From NCBI GenBank assembly GCA_965249005.1, contig CBDFLD010000023.1:248001-312000 (forward strand): a DNA stretch of 64,000 nt, in the 5' to 3' direction. This stretch comes from CBDFLD01 sp965249005 (GTDB taxonomy: Bacteria; Acidobacteriota; UBA6911). A model generated the notes under the pieces. It saw only the letters and a list, made by a program, of their open reading frames with translations, was not told where the DNA came from and did no database searches. Of this stretch, positions 1 to 9,364 are shown piece after piece. Position 1 is the stretch's first letter. Each line of letters begins with the position of its first letter. The translations under genes and the position numbers were made by a program.

Positions 1-1370
1 ATCACCAAGGCCACCCCGATCCACGTCTTCCGGCCTCCAAAGCGTTGGCCGAGCAACGCCGCTCCGGCGAGTGGTACAGCGCGAAAGAGGCATTCCTCCC
101 AGAACCCCGCCTGAAGTGAGAGGGCGATGGGAGAAAACCACGGAAAGTAATCCGCCAGCACGTTCGGCTGAAAAAGCGCATTGGACGGAGTCCACCAGCC
201 CCAAAAACGATGGGACGCGAAGTAGAGGACCACTTCGAAGGCGAAAAACACCGGGACCACGAGATAGCCACCCAGTGTCTGGCCAAGAACGGAGGTCGAG
301 TTCGCGACTCCCGAAGACCAGGCCCCCCAGAGCTGGACATGGTGGGGGAAGGCTCTGCGCGAGAGGCTCTCGGCCGCCATGAAAGAAAGGGCGAACAAGA
401 TCCCGAACCCTACAACCTGAAGCAGCGCGAGAACAGACTGCTGCAGCAGAAAACTGTATCCGGACAGGGCCGTATCGTAGCCCATCCAAGCGAGGGGCAG
501 CTGGTTGAAGATGACCAGTCCTTGAAGCAGAGAGATGAAAGCCCCCCACCACAGTGCAGGACGCCATTGGACCCACCCCTGGCGCAGGAGGAAGAAGAGA
601 CCAATCACGCATCCGCCAAGAACGTAAAGCAGTCCCATGGCGAACGTCCCAACCATCCCTATGGTATTGTTGGCCGATCGCATCTCCTCGTAGCGCCGCT
701 GGAATGCTTCCGGGATCTTTACGAAGCGACTCAACTGGGTGAATCGGCTGCCACTCACAACAAGGCGAAGTCTGCAGCGAGCGTCGCCGATGTCGCGGCT
801 GGAATGTTCGTAAACGAAGCTGTGATCGGTCCGACCTGATGGTCGGACTTCCTGAGATTGCTCGACCAGGGTGTAGGAGCCGAGATCGACACTCCACTGC
901 TCGACCGCTTGATCTTCCGCCAACGAACGCGCCGCATCGGGGAGGAGAGTTTCACCGGGTTGATCTTCCGGCAATTTCTCTTGGAAGCCGTACGGGAGCC
1001 CGGCCGGCGTGAAGCGGATCGCGGTCTCGGTCGTCTCCCGCTCAGCGAAATGGCGCACTACCCATGTGTACGGCGAAAAGAGTTCGCTCTCGAGCATCCG
1101 ATTGAACGCCGGCTTTCCTCCGCCTTCGAGCTCCACAAAGTTTTGGACCTCGGTCATGACACCGAAAGACGCGGCCTGGCGGAAGTTGCCGGGTCCCCAG
1201 CCGGACGTTTCGGCCAGCGACCGGGCACGGCTGAGCGCGCCGGATCGATCCATCTGGATATCTAGATTGACCAGTGGAAAGGCTTCGGGAAAATACCGTA
1301 GGGAAAACTGGACACAGAGTATCGACACGACCGACAACAAGACCCAGAAGCCCGGTCGCCGAAGCTTCAT
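1..1370 (-). CDS. CPBP (CAAX/Abi) family intramembrane metalloprotease, C-terminus beyond window
   Basis: An uninterrupted frame runs from ATG at 1370 to the window edge, about 456 codons, so the 3' end is missing. An N-terminal hydrophobic segment (about residues 8-22) is followed by a roughly 190-residue region that is probably extracytoplasmic, then a series of membrane segments from about residue 210. Near the end of the visible part is FWEECLFR, the EExxxR motif of the CPBP/Abi family of membrane-embedded metalloproteases (CAAX processing or bacteriocin-immunity type). The long N-terminal extension is larger than in minimal CPBP proteins. The substrate is unknown. The gene is the last visible of a minus-strand pair with the FG-GAP gene, 106 bp apart. 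Family assignment is fairly secure, function is not. Confidence 0.75.
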   Translation of the reverse strand, partial: MKLRRPGFWVLLSVVSILCVQFSLRYFPEAFPLVNLDIQMDRSGALSRARSLAETSGWGPGNFRQAASFGVMTEVQNFVELEGGGKPAFNRMLESELFSPYTWVVRHFAERETTETAIRFTPAGLPYGFQEKLPEDQPGETLLPDAARSLAEDQAVEQWSVDLGSYTLVEQSQEVRPSGRTDHSFVYEHSSRDIGDARCRLRLVVSGSRFTQLSRFVKIPEAFQRRYEEMRSANNTIGMVGTFAMGLLYVLGGCVIGLFFLLRQGWVQWRPALWWGAFISLLQGLVIFNQLPLAWMGYDTALSGYSFLLQQSVLALLQVVGFGILFALSFMAAESLSRRAFPHHVQLWGAWSSGVANSTSVLGQTLGGYLVVPVFFAFEVVLYFASHRFWGWWTPSNALFQPNVLADYFPWFSPIALSLQAGFWEECLFRAVPLAGAALLGQRFGGRKTWIGVALV

Positions 1371-1476
1371 TCTCGTATCCTCATGGTAAACCTACGTCGG
1401 CATCAACTCACGAATTCAGCCGCTGCTGGCGGATCGCTCGGTGCAGAGGTGCCGTGCGCCAAGCAGATCGCGTTCG

Positions 1477-2793
1477 CTATCGAGTCCGCTTGGGCTGTGA
1501 CTGCTTCCATTCCTCGGACCCGACTTCTCGCATGCGCTGAAGGAAAACGAAGGTGCCATTTTTGTTTCCCACCACGATGTCGAGCAGCCCATCGCCATCC
1601 AAATCTCCGGTCACGACCTGTCGACCCACCCCGGAGCTGTCGTCGATGAGATGGGGGACGTAGTCCACCTGTTGGCCCTGGCGGGTCAATCTAAAGTAGT
1701 AGAGCACGGAAGGCTGCCGGGATCCCGGATCGAAGAAGTCGTGCGCCCGATAGGTCTTTCCAGTGACAATGTCCTTGAACCCATCTCCATCTACATCGAC
1801 CACTGCAAGCGCATGAAGCTGAGAGAACTGGACTCCATAGGGGTTGTCTTCGTTCTTCTCCGTTTTGCTCAGCAACACATGCTCCTTGAATTCAATCTGT
1901 CCAGCCTCGGAACCAACCTGCTCGAACCAACTCAAACCCCAACCATGGGCGTTGAGGCTAGTGATGATGTCGTTCCGCCCGTCCCCATTGACGTCATAGG
2001 TATACATCTGAGCACCACCCCTGCCAGAAAACACATAAGGGTGGAACTCCCAACCCGGGTCCCCGACGAGCGACTTCGGCTGGCGATACCAACCCTCCTT
2101 GGTCAGCAAGTCTGCGCGGCTGTCGCCGTCCACATCGCCGTATCCCAACCCATGCGTGTAGTGGTGGAAAGTTCCTTTGGCCGAAATCGGATGAAAAACC
2201 CATGGCCTGACGGGATCGGAAGGGTCGGGCGAGGCGTAACCCAGGTGAGCCCCATAACCTAGAATCAACTCCGGCTGACCATCCCCGGTTATGTCGCCGA
2301 AGCGAGGGGATTCCAGCTTGACCTGATCAATCACAGGATGGCGCTTCCAATGGTCCGGTTCGGCCTTTGGCCTGCCCTGAAAAACGATCCTCGGATTCTC
2401 ATACCAGTAAGCAGGCGTGTTCGGTAGGCCTACCACCATGACATCCGCCCACCCGTCGTGATTGAAGTCGTCGACAAAGGAGAAAAAGTTGTCCAGAGCG
2501 TAAACCTGTAAGTCGTTCGGCGCCCGCTTCGTGGGGGCCACCGCGGGATAGAACTCGTGCCGGAACTTGAAATCGGGTCCCGCGTACAGATGAGGTCCGC
2601 AAACGACGTCCATCCGGCCGTCCCGATTGAAATCGCCGAAGCTGGCGCCTTCCGACCAGTAGACCGGAGTCAGGTGCAGCTTCTGGAAATCCCGAACGAC
2701 GTGACGCGTTTCTGCGATCGCGCCCGTCCACAAGAAGGGGGGAAACAGCACAACCAACAACAGATGAGAATGAAATCGCTTGATCGCCCGCAT
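1477..2793 (-). CDS. Secreted FG-GAP/VCBS repeat protein
   Basis: The protein has about seven repeats of the FG-GAP/VCBS calcium-binding type, e.g. FGDFNRDGRMDVV, VDVDGDGFKDIV and TGDLDGDGLLDIVVG, spread along the whole chain, which predicts a seven-bladed propeller. The start is placed at ATG 2793: it follows a GGAAAG ribosome-binding site and opens a clear signal peptide (hydrophobic stretch, then A-I-A-E). A GTG at 2850 would extend the frame 19 residues without such support. Proteins of this type in environmental heterotrophs are exported and probably bind ligands or carbohydrates. No catalytic domain is visible. Confidence 0.85.
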   Translation of the reverse strand: MRAIKRFHSHLLLVVLFPPFLWTGAIAETRHVVRDFQKLHLTPVYWSEGASFGDFNRDGRMDVVCGPHLYAGPDFKFRHEFYPAVAPTKRAPNDLQVYALDNFFSFVDDFNHDGWADVMVVGLPNTPAYWYENPRIVFQGRPKAEPDHWKRHPVIDQVKLESPRFGDITGDGQPELILGYGAHLGYASPDPSDPVRPWVFHPISAKGTFHHYTHGLGYGDVDGDSRADLLTKEGWYRQPKSLVGDPGWEFHPYVFSGRGGAQMYTYDVNGDGRNDIITSLNAHGWGLSWFEQVGSEAGQIEFKEHVLLSKTEKNEDNPYGVQFSQLHALAVVDVDGDGFKDIVTGKTYRAHDFFDPGSRQPSVLYYFRLTRQGQQVDYVPHLIDDSSGVGRQVVTGDLDGDGLLDIVVGNKNGTFVFLQRMREVGSEEWKQSQPKRTR

Positions 2794-3313
2794 TGGCTGA
2801 AGCTTTCCTTTCCCGGGTCCTTCGATGAGTGAAGGAGTCTCCCGAATCACTGGACCGAAAACGACCTTATGGTATAGGAAAACGTAACCGGCTCACAACC
2901 CAGGGTTCATCAGACATCTCGGATTATCCGTCCGGAATCTCTTCAGCACAAAGCTGTTCGACCATCGGAAGAGTGAGTCCTGTTACAAACGAAAATACCC
3001 TCGATCGAGTAATGCGCTGGGGTGTCTTTTTTGTTGAATGCCTTAACGTGTCAAGGCTTCCGGAGCGATAAGAACTTGTCAACTGATTCCGAGATTTGGT
3101 TGATGTTTGTGTACCCAACTACGACATCCTCCCGATGCCAGCGCCCTTTTCATGGAGTCCGCCGCAGGTGGAATCAGTCTCAGTTGTCGCCGCCCAATTC
3201 CAATCCGTCGGACCTTCGAGGCATTGGTTCCACGTGGCGCGCGACGTTGTGCGCTGCGGGATTCTCCCGAACCCAACCAGACTTCGCCCTGGCTGGGAGT
3301 GCTGGACACGAAT
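2794..3313. other. 520-bp intergenic region between divergent genes
   Basis: This gap separates the minus-strand FG-GAP gene from the plus-strand flippase and must carry both promoters. I see no RNA gene or recognisable protein. Short open frames exist, including one in frame with the flippase from 3107, but its residues (many Arg, Pro, Ser and Cys) do not resemble the start of a membrane protein. Confidence 0.5.
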
Positions 3314-4810
3314 GTGGATCTAGGCAAGGCAGTCAAAAAGAGCGTTATCTGGTCGTCATTCGGTAGCAGTGGCAGCCAGTTGTTGCGGTTCGGGGCCAGC
3401 GTGGTGCTGGCGCGCCTTTTGGAGCCCGCAGACTACGGCGTCATGGCAATCGCGACCATGCTCCTGCTGTACGGACGGCGGGTAAGTGAATTCGGCTTTG
3501 CCGCGGCCTTGATCCGAAACAAGGCGGCCACCGAAAATCACTTCAATTCTGTATTTTGCGTCAATCTGGCTCTCTACGCCGTGATGGTTGTCGCCGTCAA
3601 CGCCGCCGCACCTTACGCCTCCGACTTTTTTGCCAATGCCAACGTGGAGAGCATCCTTCGCTTGATGTCGGTCAATTTCCTACTGACCAGCTTGACTTCT
3701 GTGACACTTGCCAAGCTCAAAAAGGAGTTCAAGTTCCGGGAATTCTGGCTTGTAGCACTGTACTCGAGCTTCGTGGGACTCGGAACGGCCATCATCCTCG
3801 CTCTTGCTGGATTCGGAGTTTGGAGCCTGGTCGTGGGCGAGCTTGTTACCACCCTGGCCGAGATCGCCGGCTCGGTTTGGTTTACACGCTGGGTTCCTCG
3901 CATCCGCTATACCCATTCCGCCATGAAGGATACCTTCTCGTTTGGGGCCTGGTTCTTTGTAAAGAGCCAGCTCGATTATCTGAGTGAGAACGCAGACCTG
4001 TTCATCATCGGAAGGTTCTTCGGAGCGCACACCCTTGGTTTCTACGAACGAGCTCTGCGGCTCATGTGGATGCCACGCAAGCAGATCTCGCGACCAATCA
4101 ACACCATCCTCTACTCCGCTTTCTCCGAGATTCAGGACAACCCCGAGAAACTTAGGGAGATTTATCGCAAGGCGATGTTGCCCTTGACACTGGTGATCTA
4201 TCCACTTCTGGCTGGATTGGGGGTTGTGGCACCCTATTTCGCCGTTGGTCTTTATGGTCCACGATGGGCCGGGATAGTGGCCCCACTACAGATACTGATC
4301 TTTGCCGGGGCATTCCAGGCCAACAACGGCATGCTATCGTCCTTGATAGTCGCCAACAACTACGTTCGCCTGCACGTCCGGCAACAGCTGATGGGACTGC
4401 TCGTTCTCGGAACGGGATGTGCCATCGGCATACAGTTCGGTGTTGCAGGAATCGCCTGTGCGATCGTGCTTCACAGCATAGTCATGATGCTGGTCTTCTT
4501 TCAACTGACGACTTCGATTACCCCGCTGAGATGGTCTGATTTCTGGTATGTCCAACGTCACGCCGTCTTCGGCAGCGCGCTCATGGCCGCAATCTTGGCT
4601 GCATTCGATGTTTTCGTGCTCCAGGATCTGGCGATCCCCATGCTGCTGAAACTCTTGATTCAAACAGCAGCCGGTGTCTTGGTGTACGTGACGGTGATCC
4701 TCTCTCAAGATATTCCGGAAATTACAAAGTTGCGCTTGGAGTTGCTGGCAGATTTCCGAAGATTCGTCTCTACGATCTCTCTCAGGCCCAAGAGAAGCAC
4801 GAGTCGGTGA
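3314..4810 (+). CDS. Polysaccharide flippase, WzxC/MOP superfamily
   Basis: A roughly 498-residue polytopic membrane protein of the lipopolysaccharide-biosynthesis (Polysacc_synt) type, which moves lipid-linked oligosaccharides across the inner membrane. The N-terminus DLGKAVKKSVIWSSFGSSG and the following RFGASVVLARLLEPADYGVMA are typical of the family. I chose GTG 3314 because family members begin just before this segment; the frame is open upstream to 3107 but that stretch is not membrane-protein-like, and the start is the least certain part. About 12-14 hydrophobic segments are visible. The O-antigen-ligase-like gene follows on the same strand, so a polysaccharide export role is likely. 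Confidence 0.85.
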   Translation: MDLGKAVKKSVIWSSFGSSGSQLLRFGASVVLARLLEPADYGVMAIATMLLLYGRRVSEFGFAAALIRNKAATENHFNSVFCVNLALYAVMVVAVNAAAPYASDFFANANVESILRLMSVNFLLTSLTSVTLAKLKKEFKFREFWLVALYSSFVGLGTAIILALAGFGVWSLVVGELVTTLAEIAGSVWFTRWVPRIRYTHSAMKDTFSFGAWFFVKSQLDYLSENADLFIIGRFFGAHTLGFYERALRLMWMPRKQISRPINTILYSAFSEIQDNPEKLREIYRKAMLPLTLVIYPLLAGLGVVAPYFAVGLYGPRWAGIVAPLQILIFAGAFQANNGMLSSLIVANNYVRLHVRQQLMGLLVLGTGCAIGIQFGVAGIACAIVLHSIVMMLVFFQLTTSITPLRWSDFWYVQRHAVFGSALMAAILAAFDVFVLQDLAIPMLLKLLIQTAAGVLVYVTVILSQDIPEITKLRLELLADFRRFVSTISLRPKRSTSR

Positions 4811-4997
4811 CCCATATCAAATGCCGAACGCTGGGAGGCCGATCGGCAGCCTGTGGACCTCGTTTCGAACTTTCCACCGGCCCCGCGCTGAGAGTCCGCC
4901 AATCGGAATCAAAACGATAGAAAAAATTGGCCTTGGGGCACCTTGATGTCGATAAGGGGGACAGGTGAAGGCTCCCTTTCGACCGTAGGATGGACCT

Positions 4998-6350
4998 GTG
5001 CAACCGATTGTATATTTGATTCTATATTTTGCCGGCTTGGCGAGCGCCCTACGCTACCCCATCTGGGGCGTGATGACCTACTTTCTGGCCTACTATTTCA
5101 ATCCGATCGCCCGCTGGTGGCGCGCGGATGTTCCTGCCCTGCGTTGGTCCTTTATCATTTCCATGGTTTTGATCGCCACCGTTCTGATCAACAAGCGAAG
5201 CCTGCGAAACAAAGGGGCTTTGTTCACTCCGGTCAACTTCTTCTGCATCCTGCTGATCCTCAACATGCTGTTTGTGTATCCCATATCGGTCTCCTTCGAT
5301 CAGAACACCTACTACTTCGACCAGTACCTCAAGATGTATGTCTTTGCCGTTCTTCTCGTGATGGTAGTGGACCGGAAGAAACATCTGCAGTACTACATCA
5401 TGGCTCACGTGCTTGGCTCTTTTTACTGGGGATACCTGGCGTGGAGCTCACCCAAACGGCAGGGAGGGCGCCTCTACGGCATGGGCGGCCCCGACAGCTT
5501 GGATGACAATAGCATGGCGGCCCATCTCCTGATGGTGCTCCCGCTCCTTTGTTTCTTTATTCTACAAGGCAAGCGTTGGCAGAAACTTCTCGGCGGAGCA
5601 AGCATGTTGTTCGTCGTCAATACCATTGTATTGTGTAACAGTCGCGGTGCCATTTTGGGCCTGGGGGTGATGGCATTGATGACCTTCTTTATCATGAAGG
5701 GATGGAAACAGAGGCTCAAAGGTCTGTTGGTCGTTGCTATGGGCATCGGTCTCCTCCTATTCCTCGCCGACCCCCAGTTCATAGAGCGTCAGATCCGTCC
5801 TGCGCAGTCTGGAGAGTATGCTTCGGACTCTTCGGCACAAGGTCGTCGGAACACCTGGGAAGCCGCATGGCGGTTGATGAAGGACCGACCGCTGGGAGTC
5901 GGCGGCGGCGGATTCGAGTTATTGAGCCCGATCTATATTCCCGATATCGTCGAAGCCCACGAGTTCGAGACACGGGCCGTTCACAATACCTTCTTGCTCG
6001 TGGGTACCGAGTACGGTTTTCAGGGACTCTTTATCTATCTCGCAATCGTATTTCTTATAGTCCGAAACTTCAGAGCGGTCATGAAGTACACACGATCCAG
6101 AATGGATCAAGCGGGAATGAAGTTCTACTACTACGCGAGCACCACCGGCCTCATTGGATTCGTGGGATTCATGACGGCTGCGACCTTTGTCAGCAGGCTT
6201 CAAGCCGAAGCATTCTGGTGGATGATGGCCTACTCCATCATTCTGCGTCGCCTGTTCAAGGAGCCCGAGACGGAAAGCGAAGAGGCCGAACTCGTGCCTG
6301 ATGCCAGCCCCAACCCCTACATGCACGGCGCCCCCTTGGCAACCCGTTAA
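4998..6350 (+). CDS. O-antigen ligase/Wzy-type membrane protein, exosortase-associated O-glycosylation ligase-like
   Basis: A 450-residue protein with about 10-12 membrane segments and a large loop (about residues 255-325) before the last helices, as in the Wzy_C (O-antigen ligase/polymerase) family. The N-terminus, with GLASALRYPIWGVMTYFLAYYFNP, resembles putative O-glycosylation ligases linked with exosortase systems, although no exosortase lies in this window. GTG 4998 is preceded by AGGA at 8-nt spacing. The gene lies 187 bp after the flippase. It is expected to transfer or polymerise lipid-linked glycans on the periplasmic face. The choice between ligase and polymerase cannot be made from sequence. 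Confidence 0.78.
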   Translation: MQPIVYLILYFAGLASALRYPIWGVMTYFLAYYFNPIARWWRADVPALRWSFIISMVLIATVLINKRSLRNKGALFTPVNFFCILLILNMLFVYPISVSFDQNTYYFDQYLKMYVFAVLLVMVVDRKKHLQYYIMAHVLGSFYWGYLAWSSPKRQGGRLYGMGGPDSLDDNSMAAHLLMVLPLLCFFILQGKRWQKLLGGASMLFVVNTIVLCNSRGAILGLGVMALMTFFIMKGWKQRLKGLLVVAMGIGLLLFLADPQFIERQIRPAQSGEYASDSSAQGRRNTWEAAWRLMKDRPLGVGGGGFELLSPIYIPDIVEAHEFETRAVHNTFLLVGTEYGFQGLFIYLAIVFLIVRNFRAVMKYTRSRMDQAGMKFYYYASTTGLIGFVGFMTAATFVSRLQAEAFWWMMAYSIILRRLFKEPETESEEAELVPDASPNPYMHGAPLATR

Positions 6351-6591
6351 GGCTAAGGGCTCTCGTCACCCACGTGAGGGGCATAATAGTTTTTCGCAGG
6401 ATACTATTCCCCAGCGGCGGCCTCCAAGGTGGCGCCCGGCCCGCCAGGTTCGACATCTCCATTTCAGCCCTCCCAGCCCTTTCCTTTACCAATCGACCTA
6501 CGACCCAGCCCCCTGGTCTAATCGTAACGCTGCTGCTTGATCTGGATAATCGAACACACTAGATTATCCTGTAGCTTCGGATCAGGAACCA

Positions 6592-7914
6592 ATGAGCAAA
6601 GGGGAGACGTTGCATCACCGAACAACACAGACTGCAGAGCTCGCCAGGCTGGCAGGAACAAACTCGACCTCAAGGAAAGCAGATCGAGACACCTTCCCGA
6701 GACGACGACTACTCCAAGCGCTCGGGGCTTCCCTCGGACTGTATGCCTCCGCAAGCGCACGGCCCTGGAATCAGGAAATCGGAGGGAACCCACCAGCGGC
6801 CCGTTCTCCAGGAGATTCGTTCGCGATCGAAGGCAAAAACGGGCTTCGGATTCTCAACCAGCGTCCAATCAATGCGGAGACTCCCGTTGCGCTACTCGAC
6901 GACGATCTGACCGCGAACGCACACCACTTCGTCCGCAACAACGGTCTAGTTCCAAAACGCGCCTACACGCGGGACATGAGTGATTGGGATCTAGTGGTCG
7001 ACGGCGAAGTACGGAAGCCTCTGAAGCTGGGACTCGAAGACCTGAAGCGCCGCTACCCTGTGCAAAAAGTGGCCCTGACCATCGAATGCGGTGGGAATGG
7101 TCGAGCGGGCTTCACCCCGTCTGCTTCGGGCAATCAATGGACGCTCGGCGGCGTGGGGTGTGCCCAGTACACCGGGGTGCGGCTCCGCGATGTGCTCGAG
7201 CAAGCAGGATTGAAGGCGACTGCCGTGTATCTCGCCTATTATGGAGAGGATGTCCATTTGAGCGGAGATTCGGAGAAGGTGGTAATCTCTCGCGGTGTGC
7301 CGATTGCCAAAGCTCTGGATGATCACACCTTGCTCGCGTGGGAAATGAACGGAGAACCGCTGCCGGCCCAGCACGGGTTTCCCCTACGTCTCGTGGCACC
7401 TGGATGGCCCGCCTCGGTGTCCGGGAAATGGCTGCGTCGCCTATGGATCCGCGATCGCGTACACGACGGCCCGAAGATGACCGGCTACTCCTACCGCGTT
7501 CCCGTCCATCCCGTTGCGCCGGGAACGGAGGTCCCCGCGTCCGATATGAGGATCATCGAGGCAATGCCGGTCAAATCGATCATCACGCGACCGGCTACCG
7601 GGATCCGGCACCCGGCGGCAATGGGTCTCTCACTGCGGGGCCATGCCTGGTGTGGGGATGGTCCGGTCGAAGCGGTACATCTCAGCTTCGACTTCGGCGT
7701 CTCGTGGATTACCACATCGCTGGCCGCCCCCGCCAACCCTTTCGCCTGGCAGCAATGGTCCGGTGAGCTGCGGTTTCCGACGCGTGGATACTTCGAGGTG
7801 TTCGCCCGAGCCACCGATCATGCCGGGCGGTTGCAGCCCATGGTCATCCCGGGATGGAATCCACGCGGCTATCTCAACAACGCCATGCACCGAATAGCCG
7901 TGCATGTGATCTGA
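6592..7914 (+). CDS. SorA-like sulfite dehydrogenase, molybdopterin subunit
   Basis: A 440-residue sulfite-oxidase-family enzyme. After a leader with PRRRLLQALGASLGL (residues 36-50, twin-arginine-like), the oxidoreductase molybdopterin-binding domain contains ECGGNGR with Cys166, the expected molybdenum ligand, and VDGEVRKP upstream. The C-terminal part (about residues 320-440) matches the Mo-co dimerisation domain, including FDFGVSWITT. The cofactor would be carried folded through Tat. A small c-type cytochrome follows 12 bp downstream, the SorA-SorB arrangement in which electrons from sulfite pass to cytochrome c. Two sulfatases elsewhere in the window could supply sulfate chemistry, but a direct link is speculative. 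Confidence 0.85.
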   Translation: MSKGETLHHRTTQTAELARLAGTNSTSRKADRDTFPRRRLLQALGASLGLYASASARPWNQEIGGNPPAARSPGDSFAIEGKNGLRILNQRPINAETPVALLDDDLTANAHHFVRNNGLVPKRAYTRDMSDWDLVVDGEVRKPLKLGLEDLKRRYPVQKVALTIECGGNGRAGFTPSASGNQWTLGGVGCAQYTGVRLRDVLEQAGLKATAVYLAYYGEDVHLSGDSEKVVISRGVPIAKALDDHTLLAWEMNGEPLPAQHGFPLRLVAPGWPASVSGKWLRRLWIRDRVHDGPKMTGYSYRVPVHPVAPGTEVPASDMRIIEAMPVKSIITRPATGIRHPAAMGLSLRGHAWCGDGPVEAVHLSFDFGVSWITTSLAAPANPFAWQQWSGELRFPTRGYFEVFARATDHAGRLQPMVIPGWNPRGYLNNAMHRIAVHVI

Positions 7915-7926
7915 AGTGGAATCGCG

Positions 7927-8328
7927 ATGGCATTCCCGTTGGCACTTTCGTTGGCGCTCGCGTTGCACGGATGGATCCTTGCTTTGCTGCCGGCCCAACC
8001 GCAAGAGGCGCAAACCTCTGCGGAAGCGCCGGCCGCCGCCAATCACAAAGAGGACCTGAAGCCGGGAAACGGACGGCCCCTCGTCCTGAAGCACTGCACG
8101 GCCTGCCACTCGACAGATCTGATCCTCTCGAACCACATGAGCCGGAGAGCGTGGCAACAGACCTTGACCCTGATGCAGCAGCAGTACGGGATGAGCCCTC
8201 TCGGAAACCCGGTGGCGGAAGCAATCCTCGACTATCTGGAAAAGACTCAAGGGCCCTCCGAGCAATCGAACCCGGCGGGCAACCGGCCCTGGGCCCAACC
8301 CCTGTACAAACCCAACCCCATCTGGTGA
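7927..8328 (+). CDS. SorB-like monohaem cytochrome c subunit
   Basis: A 133-residue exported protein with an N-terminal hydrophobic signal (residues 4-24) and one haem-binding motif HCTACH (Cys57, Cys60, His61). A conserved-looking Met (in YGMSP) is a candidate sixth ligand. It starts 12 bp after the molybdopterin subunit, so the two are almost certainly co-transcribed, and the pair matches the heterodimeric sulfite dehydrogenase. It would accept electrons from the molybdenum centre in the periplasm and hand them to the respiratory chain. Confidence 0.82.
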   Translation: MAFPLALSLALALHGWILALLPAQPQEAQTSAEAPAAANHKEDLKPGNGRPLVLKHCTACHSTDLILSNHMSRRAWQQTLTLMQQQYGMSPLGNPVAEAILDYLEKTQGPSEQSNPAGNRPWAQPLYKPNPIW

Positions 8329-8434
8329 ACCAAATCCGAGGGTATTGGACATCAAAGTCCATTTCCCCTACACTGCTGCCAACCTGAACGTGGCCGGAAC
8401 CTCGATAGACCAATGCAAAGACCGCGAAAAGTCG

Positions 8435-9349
8435 ATGGATAGACGCAGCTTCTTGGGAGCGGGACTGGGTATGGGCCTGTTGCCCCCTCGGTCCAGAGGC
8501 ACACGCGAACCCTCTACCGGACACTCGTTCCAACTCAGGTACGCCCCGCATTTCGGAATGTTCGAAAACTCAGCGGGCAGTGACGAAACCGATCAGCTGA
8601 AGTTTGCGGCGGACCAAGGCTTCCGGGCCTGGGAAGACAACCGCATGACGGGCAAACCGGTCGATCTCCAGAAGAAGATTGCCCGCACGATGGAACAACT
8701 TGGAATGCAAATGGGTGTTTTCGTGGCCCACGGCTCCATCGGACGACTCACATTTGCCAAGAAGGACAATCAAGTCTGGGATGCGGTTCTCAAAGATATG
8801 CACGTAGCGGTGGAAGTCGCGCGGCGAGTGAACGCCAAGTGGATGACCGTCGTTCCTGGCAACGTGGATGAGGACGAGCGCAGCCGCCTTTCGATGGGGT
8901 ATCAGACCGCGAACGCGATCGAATTGCTTCGACGATGCGTCGATCTCTTCGAGCCCCACGGTCTCGTCATGGTGCTCGAGCCTTTGAACTGGTTCGCCAA
9001 CCACGGAGGGGTCTTTCTTCGTGGCTCGCCCCAGGCTTATGCGATTTGCAAGGCGGTCCAGAGCCCGTCGTGCAAGATGCTCTTCGACATCTATCATCAG
9101 CAGATCACCGAGGGCAACCTGATCCCCAACATCGAGCGGTGCTGGGATGAAATCGGCTACTTTCAGGCAGGCGACAACCCGGGCCGCAACGAACCGGGAA
9201 CGGGAGAGATCAGCTATCGAAACGTCTTCCGGCATATCCATCGCAGGGGTTTCGAAGGAATCATCGGCATGGAGCACGGGAATTCCCAGGCCGGAATTGC
9301 CGGAGAGCAAGCCGTCATCGAAGCCTACCTGCAGGCGGACAGTTTCTGA
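8435..9349 (+). CDS. Hydroxypyruvate isomerase-like TIM-barrel protein (xylose isomerase-like superfamily)
   Basis: The mature part reads as a Hyi/AP-endonuclease-2-like TIM barrel: repeated strand-helix units, VLEPLNW with the metal-ligand Glu, LFDIYHQQI and GYFQAGDNPGRNEPGTGEI near the C-terminus, which carries metal- and substrate-binding residues in hydroxypyruvate isomerases. The start at ATG 8435 opens MDRRSFLGAGLGMGLL, a twin-arginine-like signal; the frame is open upstream to a TTG at 8345 but that extension has no family match. An exported version is typical of heterotrophs rich in Tat-exported sugar enzymes. Substrate is probably a 2-keto or aldo sugar acid. Confidence 0.8.
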   Translation: MDRRSFLGAGLGMGLLPPRSRGTREPSTGHSFQLRYAPHFGMFENSAGSDETDQLKFAADQGFRAWEDNRMTGKPVDLQKKIARTMEQLGMQMGVFVAHGSIGRLTFAKKDNQVWDAVLKDMHVAVEVARRVNAKWMTVVPGNVDEDERSRLSMGYQTANAIELLRRCVDLFEPHGLVMVLEPLNWFANHGGVFLRGSPQAYAICKAVQSPSCKMLFDIYHQQITEGNLIPNIERCWDEIGYFQAGDNPGRNEPGTGEISYRNVFRHIHRRGFEGIIGMEHGNSQAGIAGEQAVIEAYLQADSF

Positions 9350-9364
9350 AAAACAAGTCTTCAA

